Shown: positions 26,155 to 37,045, counted from the stretch's first letter. The stretch: DNA of 64,000 nt from Combretum micranthum (GCA_024138025.1 JAMXBD010001240.1:370233-434232); one strand, 5' to 3'. Notes: generated from the letters alone by a model not told the origin. Made by a program: numbers and translations.

Positions 26155-26234
26155 GTGATGATTCCGATGAGTTCTATACGAGTATGGGGTACGGAACCGA
26201 CTTTGAAGATTTTTTTGATGGGTTGGAGAATTAG
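26155..26234 (+). other. Possible terminal coding exon of family A, A4 copy
   Basis: A T-rich tract ends in an acceptor TCTATTTCAG at 26154. An acidic reading follows: DDSDEFYTSMGYGTDFEDFF and then DGLEN and a stop at 26232. The A1 copy shares the spacing and the GYGTD(F/W)E...EN-stop pattern. A2 and A3 have Asp-rich readings on their own sense strands (near 38760-38790 and 55660-55740). The protein family is unknown to me. Confidence 0.35.
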
Positions 26235-26379
26235 AGATGACCATGGACTCAATGGACCCTATGAATGTAATAGATTAGATGAGATTCTTTTTGGTTGATG
26301 GTGTAATAATAGCGTTAGTTGGGTTGTGTTTTGAGGATTTTGGTTAAGGCTTATAAGAAGCCTTTGGGTGTAATATTTA

Positions 26380-26413
<34 letters not shown>

Positions 26414-27384
26414 TTAGCTATTTAGAAGTTGAGTTGTTTCCTTTACCAAAATGTGTTGTAGTATACCTTTGCGTAAGGTTTTAAAAAAAAATCTATGTCT
26501 TTTGTTGTATAATATCTTTATGGAATTAGATAAACAATTACTCAAACAATTCCTTTAGGCAACCTTACATATAATCTTAGGGCTTATATGTGGTTGGGGA
26601 ACCGTTATCTCCTATTTCAAATATAGGGGTGATAGCGGGTCCTTACAGAATGTTTGTTGAATGAGAATTTAAAGAGTAAAGATGTTGTCATAAGTGAAAT
26701 GTGTCTTAAGATGAAGCAAAAGTTTGATAAATATTGGAAGGAATATAGCATTACCCTTACTCTTGTGGCTATCCTTGATCTTGAATGAAGTTTAATTTCT
26801 TCAAATTTTGCTTCAATAAAATTGATCCTATTACTTGAGAAGAAAAGTTGACCAACATAAAGAATAACTTGTATTAGCTTTTTAAAGAATATGAGAAGAG
26901 TAGTGCAAATGATATGAGTTCTATAAGCTTTCAAGTTGGATCATCTTCTTGAGTTTAACAAATAATTAGAAATGGAGGTAGATGAGTAGCAGCAGGGGAT
27001 ATAGGATTTAGAAAAGGTTTGGGCATTGATTTTGCAACTTTGGATGTAAGTTTACCTTTTAGTTTAATAATTTTTTTTTGTAATTATATATATATATATA
27101 TATTTTAAGTATCAATATTCAATAGTAATTTTTTTCCTCTATGATGTAGGAGTCCTATCAAGTTGAAGCAGATAACTATTGATAAGTCTTCTTTAGATTT
27201 GTATTTAGATGAGTCGGTAATTGATATAAACTTCTATCAAGATTTAGACGTATTACAATATTGGAAGACTCAAAGCTAGAGGTATCCAAATTTGTGCATT
27301 ATTGCTATTGGTGCGCTTAACATTCCAATTACTATAGTAGCATCAAAGTCAACTTTTAGCATTGGTGTTCGTGTTCTTAGTAAG

Positions 27385-27463
27385 AAACTTCTATCGAGAT
27401 TTAGACGTATTACAATATGGAAGACTCAAAGCTAGAGGTATCCAAACTAGATGAGTCGGTAAT
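27385..27463 (+). repeat. Scrambled filler copies at the hAT arm breakpoint
   Basis: 27385-27446 is a near copy of 27228-27290 (AAACTTCTATC...GGTATCCAAA), and 27448-27463 copies 27206-27221 (TAGATGAGTCGGTAAT). They begin at the base where the inverted-repeat homology stops, in swapped order. This is the look of template switching during break repair. Confidence 0.75.
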
Positions 27464-28640
27464 GAATATGATGTTTCTTAAGCCACATCATGTATTCTTG
27501 TTTTTGCTAAACAATTAGAGTTGGTTCAACTTCCATAATTGGAAATTCATGTACACGACAATTTATCTGTAAAATGATTACAATAACTAAATCTCTAAAA
27601 GACAAAGTCCCTTTGCATGTGCCTTTTTCTTATACTGAAATAACGCTCCACAATAATGGAAGAGAAATCTCTAGATAGTAAATCGTTCGCATGTAGACAT
27701 ATTTAATTTCTTGTATTACCAATGCAATAGGTAGTAGTGAAAAAGAGCACCACAACAGGTCCTTATACCATCAACTGCAAGGAAGCAGGAGAATATTGTA
27801 TTCACATGAACTGTCTAAATTGTATTTGATCTATGATTCACTTTTTACTGGATGAATCATGCTTAATTATTATGGATTTTATAGAAATCTTAAGAAATTA
27901 GTACTTAAATACGTTTATTGTGATATTTCAAGTCTTGAAGGACTTATATTACAAATACAAGCAATTGAGAGGAAATTTGTGCAAAATTAGAAAAATGGAA
28001 CATTCAAGGCCAGCAATTGAGGAATGTAACCCGCCAGCTTTCAAAAAAAAACATGCCAGCCTTCATCAAATAAAAAGAAACGCTGCCAGCCTAGAAACAA
28101 ATTTTAATCAGCCTTTGAAATTTACCTATACATCGGCAACTGGAGAGTCAACGCTACCAACTTTGAGCAGGTGTAAATCAAGGCTGCTATGAAATTTTGA
28201 TGAATCACAATTTTCCAATGCTGTAAAACCTAGGGTTTAACACAGATATGTTAAGCCATCGAGGATCAAATAATCAAACTAGAGTCAATATGAAAATATA
28301 AATTATATTTTAATCATAATGAGTGAAAAATTACATTGATAAAACCAATATTATTTCTTTTAATATTATTATAGTTATTTATCAAATAAATTAACATACA
28401 AAGAGAATACAATACATTTTAAAATGTAAGAAAATATCCAAATTAGCATTATTATATTATTTTTTATCCATGCTCTTCAATAAACAATTTTAGGAGGTAA
28501 TCTTATATATTTATTAGATGAATAGTCCATTTATTTCATTTAAATTGGTCAAATATAATTAGAAATTTATTAGTGTGCAATAAAGGATAGTCGATAAAGT
28601 TAAATATTTGGTTGCTTAGTGAACTTTGAATAGTCATTAA
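27464..28640. other. Spacer of the inverted duplication, with a CCAGC-type cluster
   Basis: No recognisable gene. At about 27995-28190 there is a loose cluster of GCCAGC, CCGCCAGC, GCTGCCAGCC and CATCGGCAAC motifs recalling the A4 cassette but more decayed, perhaps the U3 of another LTR remnant. The 90-codon frame across it has no recognisable domain. Confidence 0.4.
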
Positions 28641-28642
28641 AG

Positions 28643-29414
28643 TAGGGGTGGGCAAAAAATTAGATCGAACCAAACCAATCAATAACTGAACCAAATCAAA
28701 TCGAAATATAGTTTTTTTAAACAATTTGGTTTTAAAATTTTTCAATCTGAACCAATTTGTAAATTTATGGTTAGTTTAAAGGAGTAGGCTAAACAATTTG
28801 GTTTTAAAATTTTACTTGTACTTATAAATTTTGTTATGATGATTGCTTAAAGATCATATATGTTCTTACGATTTTATTATAATGTATATCATACGATAAA
28901 TATTAGTTAATATAATTTATTCCTTTTTTCAATTGTTTCTTAAGTTCAAGATATATTCTATAGAGCATGGATTTTGTTATTTAGCTATATCTTGTTATTT
29001 ATTAATTTTTCATTGTATATCTTATTAGCATATCCCTTTTATCCGTAAATGACTTTTGTTAGCAAATTTTTTTTTTTTTGCCTAAATTTATTAGTAGATG
29101 ATTGACTGAATGGTTTTTTAGAGGACTATAGATTATATTTTACTATATATAGTCAGTGGATAAACTGTGTTAGTGATTAAATTATTATAAACTATGAATG
29201 TGATGGATTTATAAAGTATTTGTTGAGATTTACAATATGAACATTTTAGAGTGACTTCAATATCTGAATATCCACACAAATGTAAAATATTATAACTATT
29301 TTTTTCTTATTATAATTTTAATTTAATCCATAATCTGAATCGAGCCAAACAGTAAATTATGCTTTGATTTGGTTTTAGTAAAAATTGGACCAAACCAGTT
29401 AATGCCCACCCTTA
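28643..29414. mobile_element. Non-autonomous hAT MITE with TAGGGGTGGGCAAAAA end
   Basis: The terminal inverted repeats are TAGGGGTGGGCAAAAA at the left and TAATGCCCACCCTTA at the right. The 8-bp flanks are CATTAAAG (28635-28642) and GATTAAAG (29415-29422), 7 of 8 matching. Subterminal ACCAAACC/GGTTTGG and AACCAAATCAAA motifs lie inside both ends. 772 bp, no transposase. Confidence 0.8.
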
Positions 29415-29422
29415 GATTAAAG

Positions 29423-29752
29423 TAGTGCATCCGTTTTAATTGCTCCCATAAAAATCTTCATGACAGTATACCACACATGGTTAAAGTAGTGAATTAAATC
29501 TATTAAGTCATGTCTTAGCTTGAAACATCTAAAGTAGTCCCACATTGGTTATTTCATGAATCCCTTTTATAGTTAAAGATATTGTCACTAAAGATCAAGG
29601 CAGTCTTGAAGGCCCCTAATTTTGGTAGGCTCATTAAAATGATAGCAATTTTGCTTATGCAATTCGTGCAATGGTCCTTTAACCAGTCGGGTCATCCGAG
29701 TGGCCGTTGGATCGTTTAGGTTACCTAGGCTGATCTATGTTGATGTCCAAAC
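29423..29752. other. Probable original 3' flank of the hAT, now inverted
   Basis: Because the 3' end of the hAT faces left at 29753, this sequence should be the DNA that once followed the element. It ends in GTCCAAAC (29745-29752), the second half of the target duplication. No gene seen. Confidence 0.5.
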
Positions 29753-32700
29753 TAGAGCTGTGCAAGCGGGCTACAAAGGCTAACCCGCCCCGCTCGGTCC
29801 ACTTTGGCCAGCTAGTTATGTGGGCCAGGCCATATAAGCCCACATAACAATTTGGGGGCAAATTTTTTAACTCAACCTGCCCCGCACGGCTTAGTGGGTT
29901 AAGCGTGTTGGCCCGTGAACCCGTTCAGATTTTCTTTTTCTTGAAAAATTTGTAAGAATTCAAATTTAAATATAAATTTATATTTATATTCCATGATGTT
30001 TCTGAAAAATTGCATAAGTTAGTAATATCTAACATGATTTTACTAACATTGGTGGAATAACCCAAAGGACCCTTCTATTATACCATATACTCATGTCATT
30101 TTGCAGAATAATGAGTCTTCATTGACGACATATTACTTCTTACAAATTTTCTTTCATCTAATACCCACATAAAACTCAAGCAAGAGGAACATAAATCATT
30201 AATCAACAATTTGGATCACTATCCTTGATGTAAAACAAAAACCATGCAATGACAAACATTCAACTAAACAAGATTGCAACTAAGATATAATCAATAATTA
30301 AAACAACCCAAAAAATTTAAAAATTTGAGACATGATGTCCATTAATCATCTTCATTTTCTTCATCATCATCTACAATTCACAAATAACACATACAATTAG
30401 TGACAAATGTTCAAACCTTAAAATTATACATTGAATGAAAAATTTGACCAAAACAAATAAAATACACTACCTTCATCGACATATCCTTATAACCAATTCC
30501 AAGTGCAAATCAAAGCTTCCACATTTGAAGGAGAAGAAAACCACGATACTTACTAAGAACACAAACACCAATGCTAAAAGTTGACTTGGATGTTGCTACA
30601 GTAATTGGAATGTTAAGCACATCAATAGCAATAACGCACAAATTTGGATACCTCTAGCTTTGAGTCTTCCAATATTGTAATATGTCTAAATCTTGATAGA
30701 AGTTTATATCAATTACCGACTCATCTAAATACAAATCTAAAGAAGACTTATCAATAGTTATCTGCTTCAACTTGATAGGACTCCTACATCATAGAGGAAA
30801 AAAATTACTATTGAATATTGATACTTAAAATATATATATATATATATAATTACAAAAAAAAATAATTATTAAACTGAAAAGTAAACTTACATCCAAAGTT
30901 GCAAAATCAATGCCCAAACCTTTTCTAAATCCTATATTCCCTGCTGCTACTCATCTACCTCCTTCTAATTGTTTGTTAAACTCAAGAAGATGATCCAACT
31001 TGAAAGCTTATAGGACTCATATCATTTGCACTACTCTTCTCATATTCTTTAAAAAGCTAATACAAGTTATTCTTTATGTTGGTCAACTTTTCTTCACAAG
31101 TAATAGGAACAGTTTTATTGAAGCAAAATTTGAAGAAATTAAACTTCATTCAAGATCAAGGACAGCCACAAGAGTAAGGGTAATGCTATATTCCTTCCAA
31201 TATTTATCAAACTTTTGCTTCATCTTAAGACACATGTCACTTATGAAAACATCTTTACTCCTTAAATTCTCATTCAACAAACATTCAATCCTCAAGACTT
31301 GCAAAAAATATAGGTTTGCAGTTGGATAAGAGGAACCAGAAATCAACTTTGTGATTGCATAAAAAGGACTCAAGAACTTGCACATTTTCTCTGCTCTTTC
31401 CCACTTGCCTATTGAAGGACAATACTCGTAATTGGAATCATTCAGTTGAAGGCAACAAAAAGCACATTTATACTTTAGTACACTATCAAGCATAAGATAA
31501 GTAGAGTTCCATCTAGTGGCAACATCTAAACAGCAAACCACTCCAGTACCAGTATCACCAGCTTGACCAACACACTCCTAAAAATGATTCATCCTACTCT
31601 TTGAACCTTTAACATACTTCGCATGCTACCTTATCTTATACAAAGCTTGATTAGCTATTGTTAATCCCTCTTTAACAATTCAATGAAGAACATGGACATA
31701 GCATCTAATATGAAAAAATTCACCACCACACTGCAAACTTTTTTGCAAATTGAGTTGATCTTTTAAGTATTCTTGCATATAATCATTAACGATGCATTAT
31801 CCAATGTAAGAGAAAACTTTTTTTTTTTTCATCAATGCCCCTATTCTTTCAAAAATTCAAACACCTTTTTTGATAACTCAAAACCCAATGAGAAGGAAGA
31901 AATTTGGAGAAAGAAAGAATTTTACTGTTAAGTTTCTATTTCTCATCACAAAATGACCACTCAAACATATATAACCTTTAGATGATGAAGCAGTCCATAA
32001 ATCAAATGTCAAACAAATTTTTCCATGGATGTTGTGCAAGATCTGTTTCATATTTGCCTTTTAGGCTAAATATAAATTATAAACATCTGATGTAGCAGTT
32101 TTTCTAGAAATGGGCATATAGTCAAGATTATATAATCTTACAAGCTGTGTAATTCTCCTATACTCAACAAGCGAAAATGGAAGATTGTGCTCAATAATTA
32201 CCATTGACATAATCTCACGAGCAACTTTTAGATCTGGTTTTCTTGATCTTAACTTTCTAGAATGATCAATTATCATGCAACCCACATCATGAAATTGAGG
32301 AATATGACTCAAATTACATTTTAGAAGATGCCAACCTAAGGCTGATGTCCCATACCGATGTCAATCAATGACATATTATTTCCCACGCCCATTACATTTT
32401 GCCCTTTCTTTACGACCCTTTCCTTCACCTATTTTTGTAAATTTTTCCCAAACAATAGAAGTGTTTGATTAAGTCCTCTTACCTAAAGGTTCTTCAAATT
32501 GAATAGATCCTCCTGTTACAGTTTGCTTATTAGCATTAGACCCACCTATTCCAGATTCATCATCCACTTTAATTTGTTGTATGGTTGTATTATTGCTTAA
32601 ACAATCCATTCTGAAAATGCAACATAAAAAAAAGGTATAAGATTATGATAGCTGCATGCATAAGCCAAATCTTAATGTGTTTTCAACTAATTTAGCATAT

Positions 32701-33241
32701 ATAATGTATAAAGTCTGTAAAAGTATTCTTACATTTCAATAGAAAAATTTTCACTTTCCAGATTATGACACAAACAAAAAGGCATAATACACACAAATAA
32801 AGAAAAAAAAGCATAAAGTATGATGGTTGTCAAAATCACGATTTTACTATTCATCCGAGTCTGTAAAGTCGGTAGAATAGTACATAATCATGCAAAACTA
32901 GTAAAATTGTAAATGTGTAGAATCATAAATCTAAATTCATAATTTCACATAAAGTCTATGCCTTAATAATTTTCCATCCATTCTAATTAAGGAAAATATA
33001 TATATATAATCATCAACTCGTAGAATCGTATATTTGACTTGTGATTTTAATAACCATAGTTGTAATAAAAAGCATAGATAAATTTAGGCATAGATTTGAT
33101 TACCTACTCTTCAGTGTGTGTTATTGATTATGTTAACAAGAAATGCACTACAATAGTGCAAATATATTTAGCTTTCTACCTTTCACTGCCCTTAACAGCA
33201 AAAACTTGAGCCTAAGGATAAACACTAAAAAATTAACAAGA
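29753..33241 (-). mobile_element. hAT transposon, minus-strand arm, 5' truncated
   Basis: The 3' terminal repeat TAGAGCTGTGCAAGCGGGC lies at 29753, with GGCC- and CCCG-rich subterminal DNA to about 29930. From 30549 to 33241 it mirrors 21972-27384 of the plus arm with only a few differences seen by eye. It ends abruptly at 33241, about 2.5 kb short of a 5' terminus. It has no A4 insertion. Both arms share the same stop codons and the same internal MITE, so an already dead element was duplicated. Confidence 0.8.
30342..32609 (-). pseudogene. hAT transposase pseudogene, minus arm
   Basis: The ATG (complement of 32607-32609), the damaged BED finger, HIPQFHDVGCMII (32061-32312), the catalytic-region block DVATRWNSTYLMLDS (31146-31541) and the C-terminal dimerisation block occur in the same order as in the plus arm. 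This arm retains the true C-terminus: after a probable small intron it reads DDDEENEDD and a stop at 30342-30344. It carries the same stops and shifts as the plus arm. The catalytic-to-insertion-site segment is uninterrupted here and shows the pre-insertion sequence. Confidence 0.85.
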
Positions 33242-33246
33242 TATTA

Positions 33247-33289
33247 GGTTCAAATCCCCTACTCCACTGTAATGAGAGAAAAAAAAAAG
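33247..33289 (+). repeat. Possible SINE 3' fragment at the duplication breakpoint
   Basis: GGTTCAAATCCC resembles a tRNA B box and is followed within 20 bp by an A-run. No A box is present. It begins a few bases beyond where the hAT arm ends. Confidence 0.3.
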
Positions 33290-34240
33290 AATCTTATTAA
33301 TATGTACTCGAGACTGGACACTTAATGTCAACTTACGGCATGATTAATGGTTGCTTAGTTCACTAATTTAGAGCAACTTTTTTAGGGTTGTTTAGCATGG
33401 GAACCAAAGTTAATTAACTCCTTCATGAGTTGTGTAACACTTTATGAATTGTTTAGTTTTGGTGGGTTACTTAGCCAAGTAACTCAAAAAGTAAGTTGCT
33501 TAGTTTTTTTAAATTTGTTATGCTAGTTGTGTATAATTTAAGTAACGTGAGATCCATAAAAATTACAAAAACATGTTAAGTAACTTCCTAAGTAACTCAT
33601 AGATAAAGTGGTGAGTTATTTAGTAGAGAGAGTTACTTAAGGCGTCGGCATGGCATGTTAATTATCTCCTCAAGTAACTTTTGGTCAAAAATGGTCTTAT
33701 AGAACTAAATCAAATCAAATTGTAAAATGAATCAAGTCAAACTAAAAATGTTTTTCTTTTTCTTTTTTTGGCTTTTTAATATCCAATTTGGTTTTGTAAA
33801 ATTCTCAAATTATAAAAAACTAAAAATTTTATGGTTACTGCTAATCCAAATTAATAGTTTACAATGAATTTTACAAGATAAATTGAATAAAATTGATAGT
33901 GATTAAAACAGATTCTTTAACCGTAACTTTGTATTTATCTTAATTTTATTTTGTAGTTGTTGATTTAATTTGGTCATTAGTTTATGTTTGTATATGGATA
34001 GACTCTAAAGTTTGTAGCATAACTTAGATTTACAGTTTCTCATATAAAATGTTGGTTGGCTTGGTCAACCTTTTATGTAATGGTTAAAATTTTTAAGACA
34101 TAATGGCATGAAAACAATCTTTTCATGGAAAAAAGTAACTCGATTTTTTTTCTTTTTCCCCTGAATAGCTGTAGTAGAAATTGGCTAAACCTAATAAACA
34201 AATAACTAAATGAACGCCATTTTTTTTCTCTTCCCTATTA
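33290..34240. other. AT-rich spacer, no gene seen
   Basis: Repeated GTTGCTTAGTT and AAGTAACT(T/C) motifs at 33340-33680, in both orientations, suggest an eroded MITE. An AAATCAAATCAAA stretch near 33705 recalls the 28643 MITE ends. Boundaries not definable. Confidence 0.35.
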
Positions 34241-34247
34241 TTGTCGA

Positions 34248-34700
34248 ATGCAATTATTGAAGGACTTTAGTATTTGTGATGAAATCACATATGATATGCT
34301 CACATTTTTTCACATTATAGACCATGCTTCAGTTTATAATTTGAATTACACAAAATTTCTATGGTGTGTTGATTTTATAGGACCTATTCCTAAATTTGAA
34401 TCGCAAAAAAATGGAGCTCTGTCGTTTGGAGAAGCGGTTGGTTTTTTGGGACCCGTTCCTAAATATACATAATGTTTCATGGAATAACTTATAAGACGGC
34501 TTATGATTGAATATGTGGCATATGAAGTTCCTCGTTCCTCCCACATTTCTTCTACAAACAAAACTGCTAGGCAATCCGGACTTATTAGTTACATTATATA
34601 GAAGCAGCCTTGTTGAGCTTTCAATGGTGGCATGCATGCGAGGAAATCTTAGGACAAGGAAAATAATGACCCCTTTACTCTATAAGCATCTATATCAGTA
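34248..34700 (+). pseudogene. Unrecognised coding-like fragment
   Basis: A reading around 34370-34470 contains two related phrases, FIGPIPKFES and FLGPVPKYT, around SFGEAVG. After a frame change, VPRSSHISSTNKTARQSG follows (34530-34585). The composition looks more protein-like than the surroundings, but I do not recognise a family, and stops and shifts break it. It may be a captured or retro-copied gene fragment. Confidence 0.25.
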
Positions 34701-35019
34701 AAATCCTTCGTAGCATCTATATCAGCATTTTAACAAACTTTTCTCTTAAAACATTTTATTATTTTAAACCATCATTTACTTCCTTTTATACTTTTATGAA
34801 TTTCGTTTATTTTTATATGATATTTTTGTTTTACATAATGATAAAATATTCTAAAAAATCTTATTTTTTTAATGTTCTTTGTAGAGAATCTTAAAAAATT
34901 AAAAAAACTCTTCACATCTTTAAGGATTCAAAAAGTAAGGTCATTTGCCTAGAAACCGTGTCAAGGATCTAATGAAAACGCAACAAACCTACAATAACTA
35001 TTACGAGATTTTTACTCTT

Positions 35020-35725
35020 TTATATATATTAATATATATATGTGTGTGTGTGATAATATAACATATTTAAGCATCGTCTATATAGTGTTTGAGAGTGTGC
35101 GCTTTGTAATATTAAATATGATTTTATCATAATGAATGATTTAACATATATATGCGCAATCTATTAACACATGATAGTATAGATAGTTCCTATATTACAA
35201 ATACATAATATATTCTTGTACATGTAATGTGTAAATTCATGCCTATCATAAGATCAATTACATACATATATATATGTTGCATCGTTACTTTGTTTAGTAT
35301 ATATGTACATATTTGTGTTGAACTAATATAAATTTCATATATATTAATATAATATATATATTGTTGTAAAATATTTATGCGTATACAACATGTAATATTA
35401 AATATTATTTTTATACAAGCATTGAAGTATCTGATTTAACATATTATATAAAGTACAATATACCATACATATAATCTACTAGATATACATATATAGTTTG
35501 TTATATTAATATATACATATTATGTTTGTGACTTCATATAGTTATTCTTAATGTATGTGTAATACCAAATACTACAAATTGCAGACACATGAAAGTATAT
35601 GTTATAATAACGTATAAGATATATATTTATACATATTGTAATATTTAATATAATATTAATATAAGCATGGTAGTACGTGTATTTAACATATTATATGAGC
35701 CGAATATACCATACATATAATAAAA
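35020..35725. repeat. AT-rich degenerate tandem repeat, about 250-280 bp period
   Basis: Three diverged monomers share TAATATTAAATAT, then GATTTAACATATTATAT(A/G) and then CAATATACCATACATATAAT. Landmarks recur at about 35110, 35393 and 35639, and the last phrase at about 35455 and 35700. Between them are TATA/TGTG simple repeats. Confidence 0.5.
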
Positions 35726-36905
35726 AAGTTTAACATAAAGTCATGAAATATATCGGTAACATATAATTGCATAATATGTGAGCTTCCAAAAAAAGGTAGT
35801 ACAATAATTCCGTTTTTCCTCCATCGTATACCAACAATAGTAATAAACATACAGTCCGTCACTTGATATGAATAGCTATTCGTTGATATTAAGGTGTTCA
35901 CTTAAAGGAATGACAATTAATAATGAATTGCTATTATGAATAGGAATTCATGTCTCTAACCCATGAATTGTTTTATTATTCAACTTTGTCATAAATACCC
36001 TGATGTTGAAAATAACACATGTACAATTATCCTCTCTCTGTAATAAATATAAAAGACATTATAGATATTTTATCTTTTACTCACATAATAGATATTTTAC
36101 TTTTTACAGTAAACATTGTAATAGCAATTACAACTCTATAACATTTCCTTTGAATTGAAATTTCATTTCCCTTTTATTCCATTCAGCGAAGTGAACAGGC
36201 TAATATTTTCATAAATATATATATATATATATATATATCATGTACATCTAATGATGAGTAGACATAACCAATAAAAAATTCTCTTATTTTACAAAATTTC
36301 TTGATGGTATTTAAAAACAAGTATCACGTACCACTACCCGGTAGAGGATCGTCCATTAAATTTGTGACTCTATTGTTGTTGGAGTTACAGCAATTATTAG
36401 ATTTTTCCTGAACTAAAAGAGTGAATGGAAATGTAAATTGCATATGTAACCTCATAAATAACGAGCCTGTTTGGGGAAAAAAAAAAAAATTAAACTCGGC
36501 ATGGTTTATTTAATTTTATAAATTTATTAAATAAAAAATTTTAGGAAATAGGAGTTTTAAAAGGAAGCTCAATTGAATTTTAAATTGGCTATTCTATGGA
36601 CACCTAAAATATCGAGATAAATTAGTTACTAAATTTTTTTTTAATTAGATCTATTTTTTTCATAAAATGGTACACAATTTCGAGAAATTATGGCTTCATA
36701 CGGCATTTCAATCCAATATAAAATAATTATTTCATGGATATCTAAAGTTTTAAGCTAAAATGAATAGCAAGACTTCTGTTTTTATTAAATGGAATATATT
36801 TAGGAATTATTTTCCAACAAATGCAATGAAGATTTATGATTTTTGCTTTAAGAAGAAGAATCAAATTTTGATTTAAGATGGGTGAATTTAGATATATTTT
36901 GTGGT
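35726..36905. other. AT-rich spacer, no gene seen
   Basis: Includes an (AT)n tract at 36216-36238 and an A-run at 36478-36489. Between about 35905 and 36205 the ends AAAGGAATGACAATTAATAA and TTATTCCATTCAGCG are weakly complementary, possibly an old MITE. Nothing else recognised. Confidence 0.35.
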
Positions 36906-36911
36906 TATTTA

Positions 36912-37045
36912 TTGAAGACACACCAACTCAGCTGCTAAGGTTCCTAATCTGGTCTCCAGTAAAAGCAGGATCGATCCTTGCGAGATGCACCGCAGTGCGC
37001 AATAATAAAACAAAAAAAAAAAAAAAAGAAAAGAAAAAGAAAAAT
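36912..37045 (+). mobile_element. tRNA-derived SINE-like element
   Basis: An A-box-like ACTCAGCTGCTAAGG (36926-36940) and a B-box-like GGATCGATCC (36969-36978) are spaced as in tRNA-related promoters, then GC-rich sequence and an A-rich tail (37010-37042). About 130 bp. Target duplication not found. Confidence 0.5.

Larger units (their letters stand above)
23937..26647 (+). mobile_element. Family A LTR-like unit, copy A4, inside the hAT
   Basis: It begins TGAAATAGCC at 23937 and ends GGGTCCTTACA at 26647 (2,711 bp). The flanks are GAATA (23932-23936) and GAATG (26648-26652). The opposite hAT arm preserves the empty site with a single GAATG (sequence GATTGAATGTTTG on its own strand), so both ends are defined to the base and the left flank has one substitution. 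Contents in order: AT and GT microsatellites, a CT-rich leader (24418-24465), a CCGGC cassette, a conserved GC-richer block and a possible acidic coding tail (26155-26234). There is no gag or pol. Solo LTR is the simplest reading. Confidence 0.85.
19444..27384 (+). mobile_element. hAT transposon, plus-strand arm, 3' truncated and split by A4
   Basis: The left terminus AAGAGCTGTGCAAA at 19444 follows GTTTGGAT (19436-19443). The 3' terminus of the opposite arm, TAGAGCTGTGCAA at 29753, is preceded by GTCCAAAC, the reverse complement of GTTTGGAC. The two arms therefore seem to own the two ends of a single ancestral insertion. From 21972 to 27384 this arm mirrors 30549-33241, apart from A4. It stops abruptly after GTTCTTAGTAAG (27373-27384), inside the transposase C-terminal domain. 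The 5' 3 kb holds subterminal repeats and a non-coding leader or intron. Confidence 0.8.
22607..27384 (+). pseudogene. hAT transposase pseudogene (BED finger / hAT C-terminal type), plus arm
   Basis: It starts at an ATG just after an acceptor TTTTCAG. An N-terminal BED zinc finger (about 22765-22895) reads VWEKF...RAKCNGRGK...GTSALGWHLLKC; the second zinc-binding cysteine is Arg and two stops interrupt it. The block 22904-23155 (HIPQFHD..., IIEHNLPFSLVEY) and the catalytic region (LTFDLWTASSSKGY, then RLDVATRWNSTYLMLDS at 23683-23735) are typical of plant RICESLEEPER/DAYSLEEPER-like hAT transposases. The C-terminal dimerisation region is at 27175-27384 (LDLYLDESVIDINFYQDLDV, then PITIVASKSTFSIG). 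Many in-frame stops, shifts at A-runs (about 23390) and the A4 insertion at 23937 make it non-functional. A domesticated host gene is excluded by the damage. Confidence 0.85.

Noticed and set aside
27920..28192. 90-codon frame across a GC-richer patch
   Set aside because: The patch looks like a decayed palindromic cassette, and no domain is recognisable.
33247..33289. tRNA gene from the GGTTCAAATCCC motif
   Set aside because: No A box, no cloverleaf and an A-run directly downstream; at most a SINE fragment.
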